A DNA stretch of 64,000 nucleotides, from NCBI RefSeq assembly GCF_001540865.1, contig NC_033621.1, positions 1,397,439 through 1,461,438 on the forward strand. Direction: 5' to 3'. Source of the stretch: Ananas comosus (Eukaryota > Streptophyta > Magnoliopsida > Poales > Bromeliaceae). Of the stretch, positions 35,045 to 46,084 are shown piece after piece. Within the stretch, counting starts at the first letter, position 1, and every line of letters starts with the position of its first letter. A program made the translations under genes and the position numbers. The notes under the pieces were generated by a model. The model was not told the DNA's origin. It saw only the letters and a list, made by a program, of their open reading frames with translations, and did not search any database.

Positions 35045-36245
35045 ATATAACACACATCTACATCTACATACATACATATATATATATATAGAGAGAGAGA
35101 GAAACAGAGAGAGGAGGAAGAAGAAGAAGAAGAATAATAAGGAGAAGAATAATCTGGAAGAATCTAGAAGAATCTGGAGATAATAGAGAGAGAAAGAGAG
35201 AAATGGGGAGAAAAGAAAGGAAAAAGAGAAAGGAGGGAGGAGGGAGGGTGGGTGATAGGAATGGAAAGGGGGGTTGTGTGCTTTTGATTGATGTTCGAAT
35301 TGATGAGTATTTATATGTTTGTGTGGTGGGGCCGTGGGGGGGAACTGGGACGGGTGAGGAGTGTATCATCATTTGATTTATCTATCTACTAATTTATTAT
35401 TTTTTAAAGTTTATTCTTCATGTTGTATTAATTGGATGGAAAGGTTTTTGTTGTATTTTCTTTTTTCGTTTATGGAGTAAATAAATCAAATGAATTTGGG
35501 CTTAGTTTGGTTTTAAATAAATTGAAAGTTGTTTGAAAGTCACGAGAACTCTGATTCTATTCTAATTCATTATCTCTCCCTTTCTTTCTACACAGAGCTA
35601 TAAATTTTTAATCTTTTTTTCTCTCTCTCTTGTTCTCTGCTCACCCCAAGCCAAGCCTTGAAGCTCCCAAGTTATCAAGTATGAGTAACACCATATACCC
35701 GCTGTTGTCTACTTTGCCATTAATTGTGTGTTTAAAAAATATACAAAATATTTTTAAAGTAAAAAATTATTATTTATATAAAATTTTGATTTTAATTATA
35801 TATGCTTAGATAGTTTAATTCAATATTTGTCTATATAATTTATTTATTTTTTAGCCGCATAAATAAAAATTAATAATATAGAGATTGAAGGTGGAAGAGA
35901 TAACATGTGAGGCCAAAAAGATTAGACATTCAACTCATAAGTTATTTTTCTTCATATTATAATATCATATTTCATGTAATTACGTTATACTTTGAACTAT
36001 TAGACATATTTTTGTATCAAATTGCAGATAATGTTCTATACAAATTAAACTATATATTAATCGTACGAGGTTGAGAATTTCAAGCGGCTCATTTAGGGCT
36101 CGAGCTCGCTTGACTTGAAATTAGGCTCGCTCGAGCTCGGCTCGAATTAATTTCAAACCAAGCTTGAGCTTAAATTTAGGCTCGAAATTAATTTCAAGCC
36201 GAATTTGAGCCGAAATAAGCTCGCTCGAGCTCGGCTCGTTTCCAC
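34960..36245. repeat. first copy of a 1.3-kb duplication (gene 3' end, 3' flank, transposon end)
   Basis: Matches 36363-37620. Includes the terminal 85 coding bases of the DUF7870 gene, a TA/GA microsatellite at 35073-35116, the 3' flank, and a repeat rich in GCTCGAGCTCGGCTCG that ends CCACCCCTA, a hAT-like end (TAGGGGTGG on the other strand). Both copies diverge exactly at that end. Confidence 0.8.
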
Positions 36246-36361
36246 CCCTAAACCTGCCCTCCTAAATCGTAATTTAACAGTTTTATTTGACTTAATGATT
36301 GATACCTGAGATAGCAAATTCGAAACCTAATTACTTTATATTTTCGACTAAAGTTATTTTT
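36246..36361. other. 116-base unique insert between the two copies
   Basis: Sequence after the first copy and before the N. Its right part (GATACCTGAGATAGC..., about 36299-36361) resembles the dispersed repeat seen near 53960-54070 and 41378-41470. Confidence 0.4.
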
Positions 36362-36362
36362 N
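36362..36362. other. single-base assembly gap
   Basis: The N lies exactly at the start of the second copy of the duplication, a sign of an unresolved join. Confidence 0.9.
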
Positions 36363-36447
36363 CAGAGCCTACTGGGAGTGCCTCGCCCTCTACGGTAGGC
36401 TCCGGGACCAAGGAGTCGCCGTTCACCAATGGTGGGGTTCCTCTTAG
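36363..36447 (+). pseudogene. 3' terminal fragment of the DUF7870 gene
   Basis: The last 28 codons including the stop (AYWECLALYGRLRDQG...VHQWWGSS), identical to the parent, with no upstream exon because the N cuts it. Either an allelic contig placed in series or a truncated tandem duplicate. Confidence 0.75.
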
Positions 36448-37620
36448 ATATAACACACATCTACATCTACATACATACATATATATATATATAGAGAGAG
36501 AGAGAGAAACAGAGAGAGGAGGAAGAAGAAGAAGAAGAATAATAAGGAGAAGAATAATCTGGAAGAATCTAGAAGAATCTGGAGATAATAGAGAGAGAAA
36601 GAGAGAAATGGGGAGAAAAGAAAGGAAAAAGAGAAAGGAGGGAGGAGGGAGGGTGGGTGATAGGAATGGAAAGGGGGGTTGAGTATTTATATGTTTGTGT
36701 TGTGGGGCCGTGGGGGGGGGAACTGGGACGGGTGAGGAGTGTTTCATCATTTGATTTATCTATCTACTAATTTATTATGTTTTAAAGTTTATTCTTTATG
36801 TTGTATTAATTGGATGGAAAGGTTTTTGTTGTATTTTCTTTTTTCGTTTATGGAGTAAATAAATCAAATGAGTTTGGGCTTAGTTTGGTTTTAAATAAAT
36901 TGAAAGTTGTTTGAGAGTCACGAGAACTCTGATTGTATTCTAATTCATTATTTCTCCCTTTCTTTCTACGCAGAGCTCTAAATTTTTAATCTTTTTTTCT
37001 CTCTCTCTCTTGTTCTCTGCTCACCCCAAGCCAAGCCTTGAAGCTCCCAAGTTATCAAGTAACACTATATATCCGTCGTTGTCTATTTTGCTATTAATTG
37101 TGCGTTTAAGAAAATATACAAAATATTTTTAAAGTAAAAAAATATTATTTATATAAAATTTTGATTTTAATTATATATGCTTAGATAGTTTAATCTAATA
37201 TTTGTCTATATAATTTATTTATTTTTTAGCCGCATAGATGAAAGTGTATAATATAGAGATTGAAGACGGAAGAGATAACATGTGAGGCCAAAAAGATTAA
37301 ACATTCAACTCATAAGTTATTTTTCTTCATATTATAATACTGTATTTCATGTAATTATGTTGTACTTTAAACTATTAAACATATTTTTGTATCAAATTGT
37401 AGATAATGTTCTATACAAATTAAACTATTGATCGTACGAGGTTGAGAATTTCAAGCGGCTCGTTTAGGGTTCGAGCTCGCTCGACTTGAAATTAGGCTCG
37501 ATCGAGCTCGGCTCGAATTAATTTCAAACCAAGCTTGAGCTTAAATTTAGGCTTGAAATTAATTTCAAGCTGAATTTGAGCCGAAATAAGCTCGCTTGAG
37601 CTTGGCTCGTTTCCACCCCT
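36448..37620. repeat. second copy of the 3' flank and transposon end
   Basis: Matches 35045-36245 with SNPs and small deletions, for example loss of about 20 bases near 36681 relative to 35277. Ends at the same CCACCCCTA transposon end. Confidence 0.8.
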
Positions 37621-37989
37621 AGTTACGTGCGATGAAAAAGTACGTTGAAAAAATACCATATTTGTTTCGGTACGTAATATTGCGTTCGGCATATCGCGAT
37701 GAGTAGGTTATTATATATTTTCTGCGGTTCTATCGAAAAACGTAGAAGCACATCCCTATATAATTTTTTCTCATATTTCTATATATTTTTTTCTCAACTC
37801 CAGTTTATTTAATAGTATTTGATAAATCTTAATACCAAACTAAGCCTTAATAGATGGAATGCTCCCCTACTTAATAGGATCCTAACTGGATTCCCAATTT
37901 TAACCGGTTTGTGTTGTGGGCGAAATTCCTTACCCGGTTTCCTACGGAGTCAACTTCGGGTTCGGATCCATCGCTCGTCTTCTTCCGCG

Positions 37990-38021
<32 letters not shown>

Positions 38022-38785
38022 CCGAATCACTCTCCCGGAACCCTTTTATTTTCACCATCTCCGTCTCTCTTAGAATTTTCTCATCATCGACTACGCCACC
38101 GACGTAGCTACTCTTCGAAGCACTCTTCTTCGTTACTGCGATCCCCACCGAGGTGCGTTAGATCTCACTTTTGTAATCGTTTTTTTAATTTTTATTTTTA
38201 GATGCCAAAATCGAACGCACTACTTTTCCAATTATGATTCGATCTGATCCGAAGACGAACCCTAATTAGCTCAATTTCTCGCTCGATTCCTCGTTGCTCT
38301 TTTGTTTTTCCCTCAATTCTCTGCTAGTAGATCTCTTCGCTCGATGTAGAATTGATAATTGCTTTACTGCTATTCGTTTATCTGATCTCTACTTTTTTTG
38401 GAGCGGGTAATTTATTAGATCTAATCAGTTATTTTTTCCGTTTTATTTCGTTATACTACAAAAATGTCGCTTGTTGTGAGATTCTCCTTTAGTTGCAGCT
38501 AAGAATGAAATTTTCGGGGGGCCAAAGTGTTTTATTGATATGAAATGGTACAATAAATATGTTTTAGGACGCTAAATTGCTAATTTTATGTATGGCAATT
38601 ACTATTATTTAAAATGAGTAAGTGAAAGATCTTAAGGAAGTCGAATTTATTATATTCATTATTTTGTGCAGAGTAGTCGCAAGAAGAACAATTGATATTA
38701 GCGTGATTATTAGTTGGTCATTTTTTCCATTTTGAAGAGCATAACTCGAGTAAATAATAGTTGAGAAGAGAGACGCATCACAGCG
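37621..38785 (+). promoter_or_regulatory. ARFRP1 promoter and leader with a 5' UTR intron
   Basis: CT repeat at 37999-38021 in the likely leader. A probable UTR intron runs from 38153 (CCGAG|GTGCG) to 38783 (CATCACAG), three bases before the ATG at 38786 (next bases GCG after CAG). Leader introns are common in plant housekeeping genes. Confidence 0.5.
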
Positions 38786-40949
38786 ATGTTTTCGTTGTTT
38801 TATGGACTCTGGAAGTATATGCTCAGCAAGACAGAGTTTCATGTTCTTATTCTTGGAATTGATAAGGCTGGAAAAACTGTAAGTGTTCTTTCGTATATGC
38901 TTTATTATTCGTGCACTAAAAGGTCGATGTTGTTGAGTCATCTGAATCTTATATATATATTTTTTGTTGATATGTTCGAGCTGCTTCGCCTTCTCTGTGA
39001 TCAATAGTTATAATCAATATGTGACTAATGATTGTAATATATCCTGGATGCATACGAAGCATAATTTATGCTTTTCCTCTTGTATTCTTAGTAGTCACTA
39101 TAGGAAGCAAATCTTGGTTCAGAACTTGAATTTATACTTCTATACTTTTGGTCAACAAATTGAACACGAGTTATAGTACTCTTTCAGAGGTCAATAACTA
39201 GTTTTGATCGGCATTCTAGGCTCCATTGCGCATGGATATCATGTTTCGACAACAGTTTTCATAGCTGGTAAAGTTGCTTGCATTTACATTGAAAGGTTTA
39301 AGCTAAGCTGAGTTCATCATCTCTTATTAAGTTCCGGAGATAGCATTCTCTGTGCCTTTTTTGGGTGGGGCATTGGTATATGATTCCTGTGAGGCATATG
39401 CTTTGTTAACAGCTTTTTTCAAAAGATCTGATCAACAAATTGACTTTGAAGAGATGTTGTGTGCTTATGCAATCATTAGCTGTTTCTGTTACTTAAATGT
39501 ACTGGGATTGCCATTTATTATATTCCTATTTACGTAGACGTTGTTGGAGAAGCTGAAGTCAATATATTCGAAGATGGAAGGGCTCCCACCTGACCGCATT
39601 GTTCCCACCGTTGGGCTTAATATTGGCCGCATTGAAGCTGCAAATGCAAAACTTGTATTTTGGGACTTAGGAGGTCAGGTATGGTTCTTATTGAAATTTG
39701 CGATCTCTGATTTATCATGACTTATGCAGTGTTTGCCATTTGTTTGTTAGTCTCTTGTAAGCTTTGTAGTCAGTTGTCCCTCTTAGGAATGAAATACTTG
39801 TTTTTTAATTAGTGAGTTACAAATTTCTTAAAACCATCAAGCAATAGCAGATACTTGTAATATTATGCATGCTATTTTTCTTTTTTCTTCTTTTTTGGGT
39901 GGAGAAGATTGCATACGCTTGTTTCTGAAGATAAAGATGAATATATATTACTCAATTTGCTTGGTACACTTGGTCCTAGAAGAACTCCATATTATGGCAT
40001 AACTTATACTCTTAGTAATGAGGCGTCAACTTATTCTTGCAGGTTGGCCTGCGCACAATTTGGGAGAAATATTATGAGGAGGCTCATGCCATAATATATG
40101 TTATCGATGCTTCTTCTCCATCATCATTTGAAGATGCAAAGTCTGCACTGGGTTAGTTCATTAATTATCTTAAGGAAGCTAAGTACATGCATTTGTTTTA
40201 GACCGCTGTTGTGAAGAGCCATTGATTGAATACATTCAAGTTCAACTAATTTGGTTCTTGTATTATTATTTCTTAATGGAAACTTGAAATTGTTTGCAGA
40301 AAAAGTGCTTCGGCATGAGGATCTGCGGGGGGCACCACTTCTTATATTGGCAAACAAGCAGGTCTGAACTGTTTTACCCTCTAATTTTCTGAAATGATTT
40401 CACCGCTATATTTATTACTTGTGGTATGAATTACTTAAAATAAGAAAAGTGATGATATAGAACATGCAGTGAAGCATGCCCCACATAGACAGCCATTCCA
40501 CAAACATTTGCATCTTATTAGTCATTTTTTAGGGTGAAAAGGTGATATTGTTTCTTTTCAACAGGATCTACCAGGATCTATCTCAGCTGAAGATGTGGCA
40601 AGGTACTTGGATCTTAAGGAGTTGGACGAGAGGTTATACATGTTTCAAGCTGTATCTTCATATGATGGGTGAGTAAAAACAACCTCACTTAAAGAAAAGC
40701 ATACCATTCTGCGTACGAGCAAGTTATCTTGATGTAGGATACGACATCTATATGTCCCTGAGATCTTACTCTCATTTCATTGTAAACTCGATCTCTTATG
40801 GTGATCTTGCTCTCAATCATCCATAAACTCGACGAGTTGCACACAGGACGGGGATAAAATTCGGCATCGACTGGTTGGTGGAGGTCATGGAAAGAAGCAA
40901 GCGAACAGAAATATTAAGAGTACGGGCAGGTGCAGCGGGACATGTTTAG
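38786..40949 (+). CDS. ARFRP1: ADP-ribosylation factor-related protein 1 (ARFRP1-type small GTPase, 6 exons)
   Basis: Golgi/TGN small GTPase of the Arf-like family. In animals and yeast (Arl3p) it recruits ARL1 and golgins. Exons: 38786-38878, 39538-39678, 40043-40151, 40300-40361, 40565-40668, 40847-40949; phases agree and total 612 bases, 203 residues. Motifs: P-loop GIDKAGKT (24-31), switch I/G2 region with PTVGLN, G3 WDLGGQ, G4 NKQD, and a C-terminal amphipathic region. Starts MFSLFYGLWK without Gly2, so no N-myristoylation, as in ARFRP1/Arl3 whose N terminus is acetylated. Closest known plant relative from memory is Arabidopsis At5g52210 (GB1). A truncated copy of exons 4-6 lies at 52761. 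The transcript probably runs past 41000. Confidence 0.94.
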
Positions 40950-41820
40950 CACTTCCTCTCTATTTGGTCTCGAAGAACTTCTCGAGCAAAAGATATAGGT
41001 GAGTACATACTGTTTGGTCACTTAGAATTGGCATTCCTTGCTGTATGCATTTTATTTGAGTCTGCGATCCGTTGATACCATGATTCTTGTTGTTCTTTGA
41101 CGATCCAATTCCTACTTACTGTTGAAAATTTTCATCTGCAACTCTCTTCTTTTTTTTTTCGTCTTTTTTCCAACAATCAGGTGATCCTTAAATCATTCAC
41201 CTTTATACTTTGGCTTGTATTGTACTTTTACATTGATACATGTTGGTAGGTATTTTATATATACGGTAAAAAGTCAATGATGATGCAAATTTTTTTTTAT
41301 TTTTTTATTTTTCAGGAGTTAACTGATGGTAGGATCAAAATTAGGAACATTTAATCATATGCTTCTCCTCAATTTAGCTAAATATGTAAAGTAACGAAAC
41401 ATTAAATCTGATATCTCGGATATCAACTATTTTTGCTTTTTTGCTATCTGCTCTAGGAACGGTCGGTATAATTGGAACTTCTTTACAAGTGATGTTTGCA
41501 TAAAATTGTTTAAAGATACATTGACAGTCATATTCATCAAAAAAATTTCCAACAATTTTGTGTTACAACAACTACCATATTTCTAGTTAGAAGAAGCTTG
41601 GAATGGATGCTTTTGTTTTAGCGTCACAAAACATTTCGGCTTTCTCAAAAATCACTTGTTGCCGAATGTTGCTCTTGTTCTAAAATCAAATCGAGCAGAA
41701 AAAGAATGGAGTTTTATTTTGTTTTGAAAGGAATTAGATAGTGAAAGCTAATAGATGGGCCCATCCGCCTAACCATCTCTATAAATATCGCATCATTAAC
41801 TCATCCATCAGAAGCACTTA
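40950..41820. other. ARFRP1 3' flank, duplicated downstream
   Basis: A possible 3' UTR intron (GTGAGTACATA at 40998; CAACAATCAG at 41172-41181). The whole stretch is paralogous to 53393-54430. It ends at the TTA target site of the Tourist-like insertion. Confidence 0.6.
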
Positions 41821-42141
41821 GGGGCTGTTTGGTTGCACGTGCAGTTGCAAATGTATACAATCTCAATTTCCATATTTGGTTTAGTACAGTTGAGTCCAAC
41901 TGTTGCAGTTTCAACTGTACAAGAAGGTCCAAATGCTACAGTTGAAACTATATCCAAATTGGCTGCAGTTTCAACTGCAGCAGTTGGTAAGGATTAGAAT
42001 CACCCACAAATTAACAATAATAAATAAATAAAAAAAATAAATAAATAATATATTTAATTATTTTAATCTGAAAATTTTTTACAGCCTGAACATTAACAGG
42101 GCCATAACCGTTGAGTTTACAAGACCGTGCCTCAATAACGC

Positions 42142-42234
42142 AACGGTCATTAGAACGTTAACGCGGCTCGGTCTATAAACCCCGGCTCAGGGAATAGCTT
42201 CTCCCATCCCAGAGACCCAGAGCGCTTTCCCGCC
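42142..42234 (+). promoter_or_regulatory. captured promoter with MSA-like, TATA and E2F sites
   Basis: AACGGTCA at 42142-42149 resembles the core of mitosis-specific activator elements. TATAAA lies at 42174-42179. TTTCCCGCC at 42226-42234 is an E2F-type site. All precede the ATG at 42335 in the expected order, so a cell-cycle-regulated source gene is a fair inference. Confidence 0.45.
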
Positions 42235-42334
42235 AAAATCAGCCTCCGCCTTCCCCAAAGGGCCCAAGATACGGTGCGGTCCCGGAGCGTCGCCCAAACC
42301 CTAGCTTCGATCGCCCCTTCCTTCAAACCCTCCC

Positions 42335-42567
42335 ATGGCGACATCGCCCACTGCATCGGATCCTCCCTCCTCTCCGATCGCCGCCTCAGATACCGCCGAT
42401 AACAATCTCCAGGTCCCTGCTCCACCCCCCTCTTCTCTCTCTCTCATCATTGCTCATCCTTTCGTCCTGATTCTTCTGTTCTTTTCTTGTTGCAGCCATT
42501 TTTTGTTTTGCACAAAGCATTGCCTGGGAAATCCGAGAAAAGGGCTTCTGGATCCGGGAGAACCAGA
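42335..42567 (+). pseudogene. captured 5' gene fragment (exon 1, intron 1, start of exon 2)
   Basis: Exon 1 42335-42412 encodes 26 residues (MATSPTASDPPSSPIAASDT...), donor CAG|GTCCCT. The intron ends TTGTTGCAG and exon 2 opens at 42496 with PFFVLHKALPGKSEKR in the continued frame, then is cut by the N at 42568. I do not recognise the parent protein. Codon use and GC content contrast sharply with the AT-rich transposon arms. A 5' UTR rich in GC and the promoter motifs above came with it. Could in principle be a scaffold misjoin instead of capture. Confidence 0.55.
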
Positions 42568-42568
42568 N
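42568..42568. other. single-base assembly gap
   Basis: N between the captured exon and the AT-rich right arm of the transposon. Unknown sequence is probably missing. Confidence 0.9.
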
Positions 42569-42923
42569 TTTGATTTACATATTAAAATTAAATAAATTAA
42601 AATTTTAAATGTGTCGATTAATAAATTAAAGAATTGTTGAAAAATATAAAAATATTATATATATCTATCTATTTATTTATAAATAGTAAGTTTAAATAAT
42701 TAATAAAATTATATAATTATTTTATGCATAGTGAAGGTAATCTCACCAAACAAAATTCACAAATATAACTATTAGCTTCATATTACCAAACAGAAAAAAA
42801 ATGTATCTACAGCAGTTGCAACTGTATAAAACCAAACAGACTAGGTGTAGTTACAACTATAGCATTTACAGCTGCATGTATTTTCAACTATACTGTTTCT
42901 GTAACTACATCCAACCAAACGGC

Positions 42924-43175
42924 TTACTGAAAAAGCCACGCCTTTGGCTTTGACATTTTTACCCTTCCAGGTTCTAATGTGGGTTTAACCACTTTCCCAC
43001 TAATAAGTTTTGCGACCCTTTGCGACCCTTCTAAGTGATAGATCCTTCTTAGCGTTGATCCAGTGAATTCCCTCTCGATTCCAGAAATATGTAATAAAAT
43101 GTTGACGTTAATTTTCATCTTGAATTCCCTCTGGATAGATGGTGTATCTCTAATATCTCCCTTCAATTCCTTGAG
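42924..43175. other. right flank of the paralogous block
   Basis: AAAAAGCCACGCCTTTGGC (42930) and TCTAATGTGGGTTTAACCAC (42974) recur at 54599 and 56107. Homology to the second block ends near 43000. No gene seen. Confidence 0.55.
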
Positions 43176-43500
43176 GCATCTTTGGTTTGGTTAGGGGATA
43201 GGGGATAGTGATAGGAATATGTCCTTATCCCCCTTTATACCCAAACACTAATTTTTTATTCGAGAGCAGTAGTTCTCAATTATCTATAATAATCGGTTAT
43301 AACTATTTCCACCAACACCTTCATTTTCTATATAAAACTACCTAATATTTTTCTTCTTCCATATTATCTATCCAAACGCTATTTTTCTTATTCCCGGGAA
43401 GAATTCAATTTTCATTCAAATACTTTTTTTTTCTTATTTCCATACTTGTACCTATCCCTGTAATAGCTAGTTCTTGCTTATACCCGAACCAAACGGTACC
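43176..43500. mobile_element. probable Tourist-like MITE
   Basis: Left end TTTGGTTTGGTTAGGGGATA and right end TATACCCGAACCAAACGGTA form an imperfect inverted pair with the Tourist TTTGGTT core. No clear target duplication. No coding capacity. Confidence 0.4.
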
Positions 43501-43673
43501 TGAAGGTTTTCATGACAAATCGTAGAAACAATATAAACTTAGAGTCGTACGTACCAATTAAGATGTCGGCCAAATTTGCTAGACTCCAAAGGTAAGATAA
43601 TTCGAGCGAACTGAAAATATTCTTCCGAGTTATAAAGTCATCTTGTATGTTTAAGATAACTATTGCCCTATGT

Positions 43674-44212
43674 AGAATATCGGCGTACCAAACTGATAAT
43701 AAAACTTTCTTTATTATACACAAAATAACTCTCATTCACATACACCCAAAATACTACAAGCCTCACATACTCACTTCTCTACTTCACTACACCTCACAAC
43801 ACTTCCTCACCTCACACCACCACTCACACCCTTTCTTCACTACAACTCACTAACCCTTCACTCTTGTCTCTTCACCTTTACACACTTAGTGTGAAGGCCT
43901 TACACCTATTTATAAGCCTCCAACCAACTTACATGAGTACTCTAGAGTATTCTAGAGCACTCATTTCTAGAACTTTCTAAAATGCTCTTTTAGCAAATAG
44001 AGAGCATTTGTTTCTAAAGTATTCTATAAAGAGAGTGAGTATTTGTTTCTAGAGCACTCTAGAGTGTTCTATTATTAAGTAGAGAAAACACTTATTTCTA
44101 GAATACTCTAGAGTGTTCTATTAGTAAGTAGAGAAAACATTTATTTCTAGAGTACTCTAGAATGTTCTATATAAGAGAGAGAGAGAGTTGCAACTTTCAC
44201 CCTATCGTGGTA
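43674..44212 (-). mobile_element. LTR-like sequence, possibly a solo LTR
   Basis: Bounded by TG (43674) and CA (44212). On the minus strand there is a TATA-like CTTATAAATAGG followed by a C/T-poor leader, and a repeated TCTAGAGTACTCTAGA block upstream of it, an arrangement usual for copia-type LTR promoters. No internal coding region beside it and no target duplication found, so class is tentative. Confidence 0.35.
43930..44180. repeat. imperfect tandem repeats rich in TTCTAGAA / TCTAGAGT palindromes
   Basis: Four degenerate units of roughly 60 bases (for example TTTCTAGAGCACTCTAGAG and TTTCTAGAATACTCTAGAG, spaced about 63). Alternating TTC/GAA triplets resemble heat-shock elements; it lies upstream of the TATA-like box of the LTR-like sequence on the minus strand. 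Confidence 0.6.
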
Positions 44213-45582
44213 TATAGCAGCAATTTCGTAGGTAGGAATTCGTAGGTAGGAAATCTTCTAAAAAAAAGCAACGTGTTTTTTGCTGCAACCTTTTATTGAA
44301 CCTCACAACATAAGCCTGTTATAATCCATCCACATCACGTTTAATATGCAAACTGTTATCCTTCATCGTTTCTGTGAGTTGTTAGAAACCATGAAGATAT
44401 AATTAGAAATAATTTTCAAGACAAACCATCACCTCTTCCTTAGCAGAAAGATATAATGTAAAAAGAACACAATAGAAATGATATCGAAAAGATGGAAAAG
44501 ATATCCATAAGAAAGAAATTTGTGAAAAACAACAAAAAAGGATTTTATGATTTAATTATACCTTAGATGAAAGAAAGTTTGAGCCCTTAGCTCTTTCATT
44601 GTTTATGTGAGTTGTTAGAAACCATGCAGAAACCATGAACAATTTGAGGTCATGATTAGAAATAATTCTCAAGACAAATCATATCTCTCGCTCAGCAGAA
44701 AGATATGATGTAAAAAGAATACAATGGAAAAGATATCAAAAAAAAAAAGAGTGAGAAACAAGGAACACGATGGAAAAGATTTAACTATACCTAAAAGAAA
44801 GTTTGAGCCCGGCCCTTTCTCTCCCGTTAGCTCTGGGGACTCTCTCCCTGTTAGCTCTGGAGACTCTCCCTTTTCTCTCTCAAATAGAAGAAGACGAAGA
44901 GAAGAGTTCCTGCAAGAGGAAGAAATGGAAGAAGAAGAGAGGAGATGGCGAGACCCTAACGAATATATATATATATATATATATAACACATGGTATTTGC
45001 TACTGCAAGATCTTGTGAAGTTCTTTCTCATCAAGGGCAAAACCTGCAAATTAAAGGTGCTTTTACTACTCCATAGGGAAACCAGGCACGCTGTTTGGAA
45101 GCAAATTAGTCCCAAAAAAAAATATATGGAGGGGAGATTCAAATTGTGACGTGACACGCCACGAAGCAAACCATGCACGCTGTTTGGAAGCAAGGAGCAT
45201 GTTTTTGCTGACGTGGTGCTCTCTTCAACTGCCTCAACCAGTGAGCAAGCCACACGTGTTGCGGTGGTTAACAGGTTTTGCATCTCACACGTGCCACAAC
45301 CCCATCCGTGCGACTGTGCGAGTTTGCGACGACCCATGGCATATTCCCCGCATCCGTTTGCCACGATTCCCACATGCTACATGGCCCCAGTAAAAATAGA
45401 AGGTACATACAATTATATGGGGACCCCCTCAACTATAATTAATTTTGAAACGGGGTCCTTGACTTTTTGTTTTCTTATTGCGAGTTAGCCTCTCAAATTT
45501 TTTTTTTTAATTTAAATTTTACACTTAGTTATGTTAAAATTTTAGTCAAATTTAATGATTCTCAGTCTAGTTTTTACTCTTA
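44213..45582. other. intergenic with local duplications
   Basis: GTGAGTTGTTAGAAACCATG occurs at about 44371 and 44606, each followed by related sequence (an imperfect tandem of about 240 bases). CACGCTGTTTGGAAGCAA occurs at about 45086 and 45177. TA microsatellite 44966-44983. ORFs here look non-coding. Confidence 0.45.
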
Positions 45583-45765
45583 CTTGCTAGCACATAGGTC
45601 TCATAGCAAAAGAGTGATCCTGTAGCAAAAGGACCAAATTTTTAAATAGGCATGGTGGCATAGTTGGCTAGCGCGTAGGTCTCATAACATAAGAGTGATC
45701 CTGAGGTCATAACAAAAGAGTGATCCTGAGGTCGAGAATTCAAGCCTCTCTCACCCCAATAATTT
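45583..45765 (+). repeat. tRNA-Met(CAT)-derived repeat or SINE-like fragment
   Basis: GGTGGCATAGTTGGCTAGCGCGTAGG-type sequence (45651-45680) has the A box and the anticodon loop CTCATAA of plant elongator tRNA-Met. GAGGTCGAGAATTCAAGCC, then CTCTCTCACCCC, is the T arm and acceptor 3' side. A unit of about 25 bases (AACAAAAGAGTGATCCTGAG) is duplicated in the variable region, and a partial anticodon-arm copy precedes it near 45585-45627. A poly-T run follows. The duplication and broken pairing make a working tRNA unlikely. Confidence 0.6.
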
Positions 45766-46084
45766 TTTTTTTAACTTATTATGTTTTTCTATTATTTTCT
45801 ATGTTATTTAATTTAAAATACTATAACAAATTTAAGGTTGCTCTTACCTCATATCAAGTAAAATATCTACAAAATACATAAAAATGTTACTAAATCTAAT
45901 ATATATATGTAGTATGTTGGTATATAAAAAAATGATATTAAAATAAGTATCATTACAACAATATGCTTAGTTATTAGGAATAAGGATGTTCATGTTTCTC
46001 AATGCTGGAATTCATATGGGTGGAGACGGCGCTTCATTGGTAGAGGTTACGTGGCTTCTACCCCCTCCAAAAACAGAAGACAGT

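Larger units (their letters stand above)
41821..42923. mobile_element. Tourist/PIF-Harbinger-like element carrying a captured gene start
   Basis: About 1.1 kb between TTA duplications (41818-41820 and 42924-42926). Ends GGGGCTGTTTGGTTGCA and CCAACCAAACGGC are inverted matches over GC(T/C)GTTTGGTTG. Subterminal arms share GCAGTTGCAACTGTA-like motifs in inverted arrangement. The paralogous block at 54418-54435 reads GAAGCACTTGCTGAAAAAGC, an uninterrupted site, which supports insertion here. The interior (about 42065-42567) is GC-rich and gene-like, unlike the arms. An N at 42568 leaves its right edge unknown. Confidence 0.72.

Noticed and set aside
34031..35077. 348-codon minus-strand ORF opposite the DUF7870 gene
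   Set aside because: Arg/Pro/His-rich antisense shadow. The plus frame has the conserved family signature.
36299..36682. 127-codon ORF spanning the N at 36362
   Set aside because: The frame joins unrelated sequence across an assembly gap; only the 28-codon 3' fragment is real.
44669..45373. 234-codon minus-strand ORF
   Set aside because: Low-complexity and microsatellite-encoded (IYIYIYIY); no family resemblance or splice support.
45651..45745. Functional tRNA-Met gene
   Set aside because: Duplicated variable region and mismatches break the cloverleaf; kept only as a tRNA-derived repeat.
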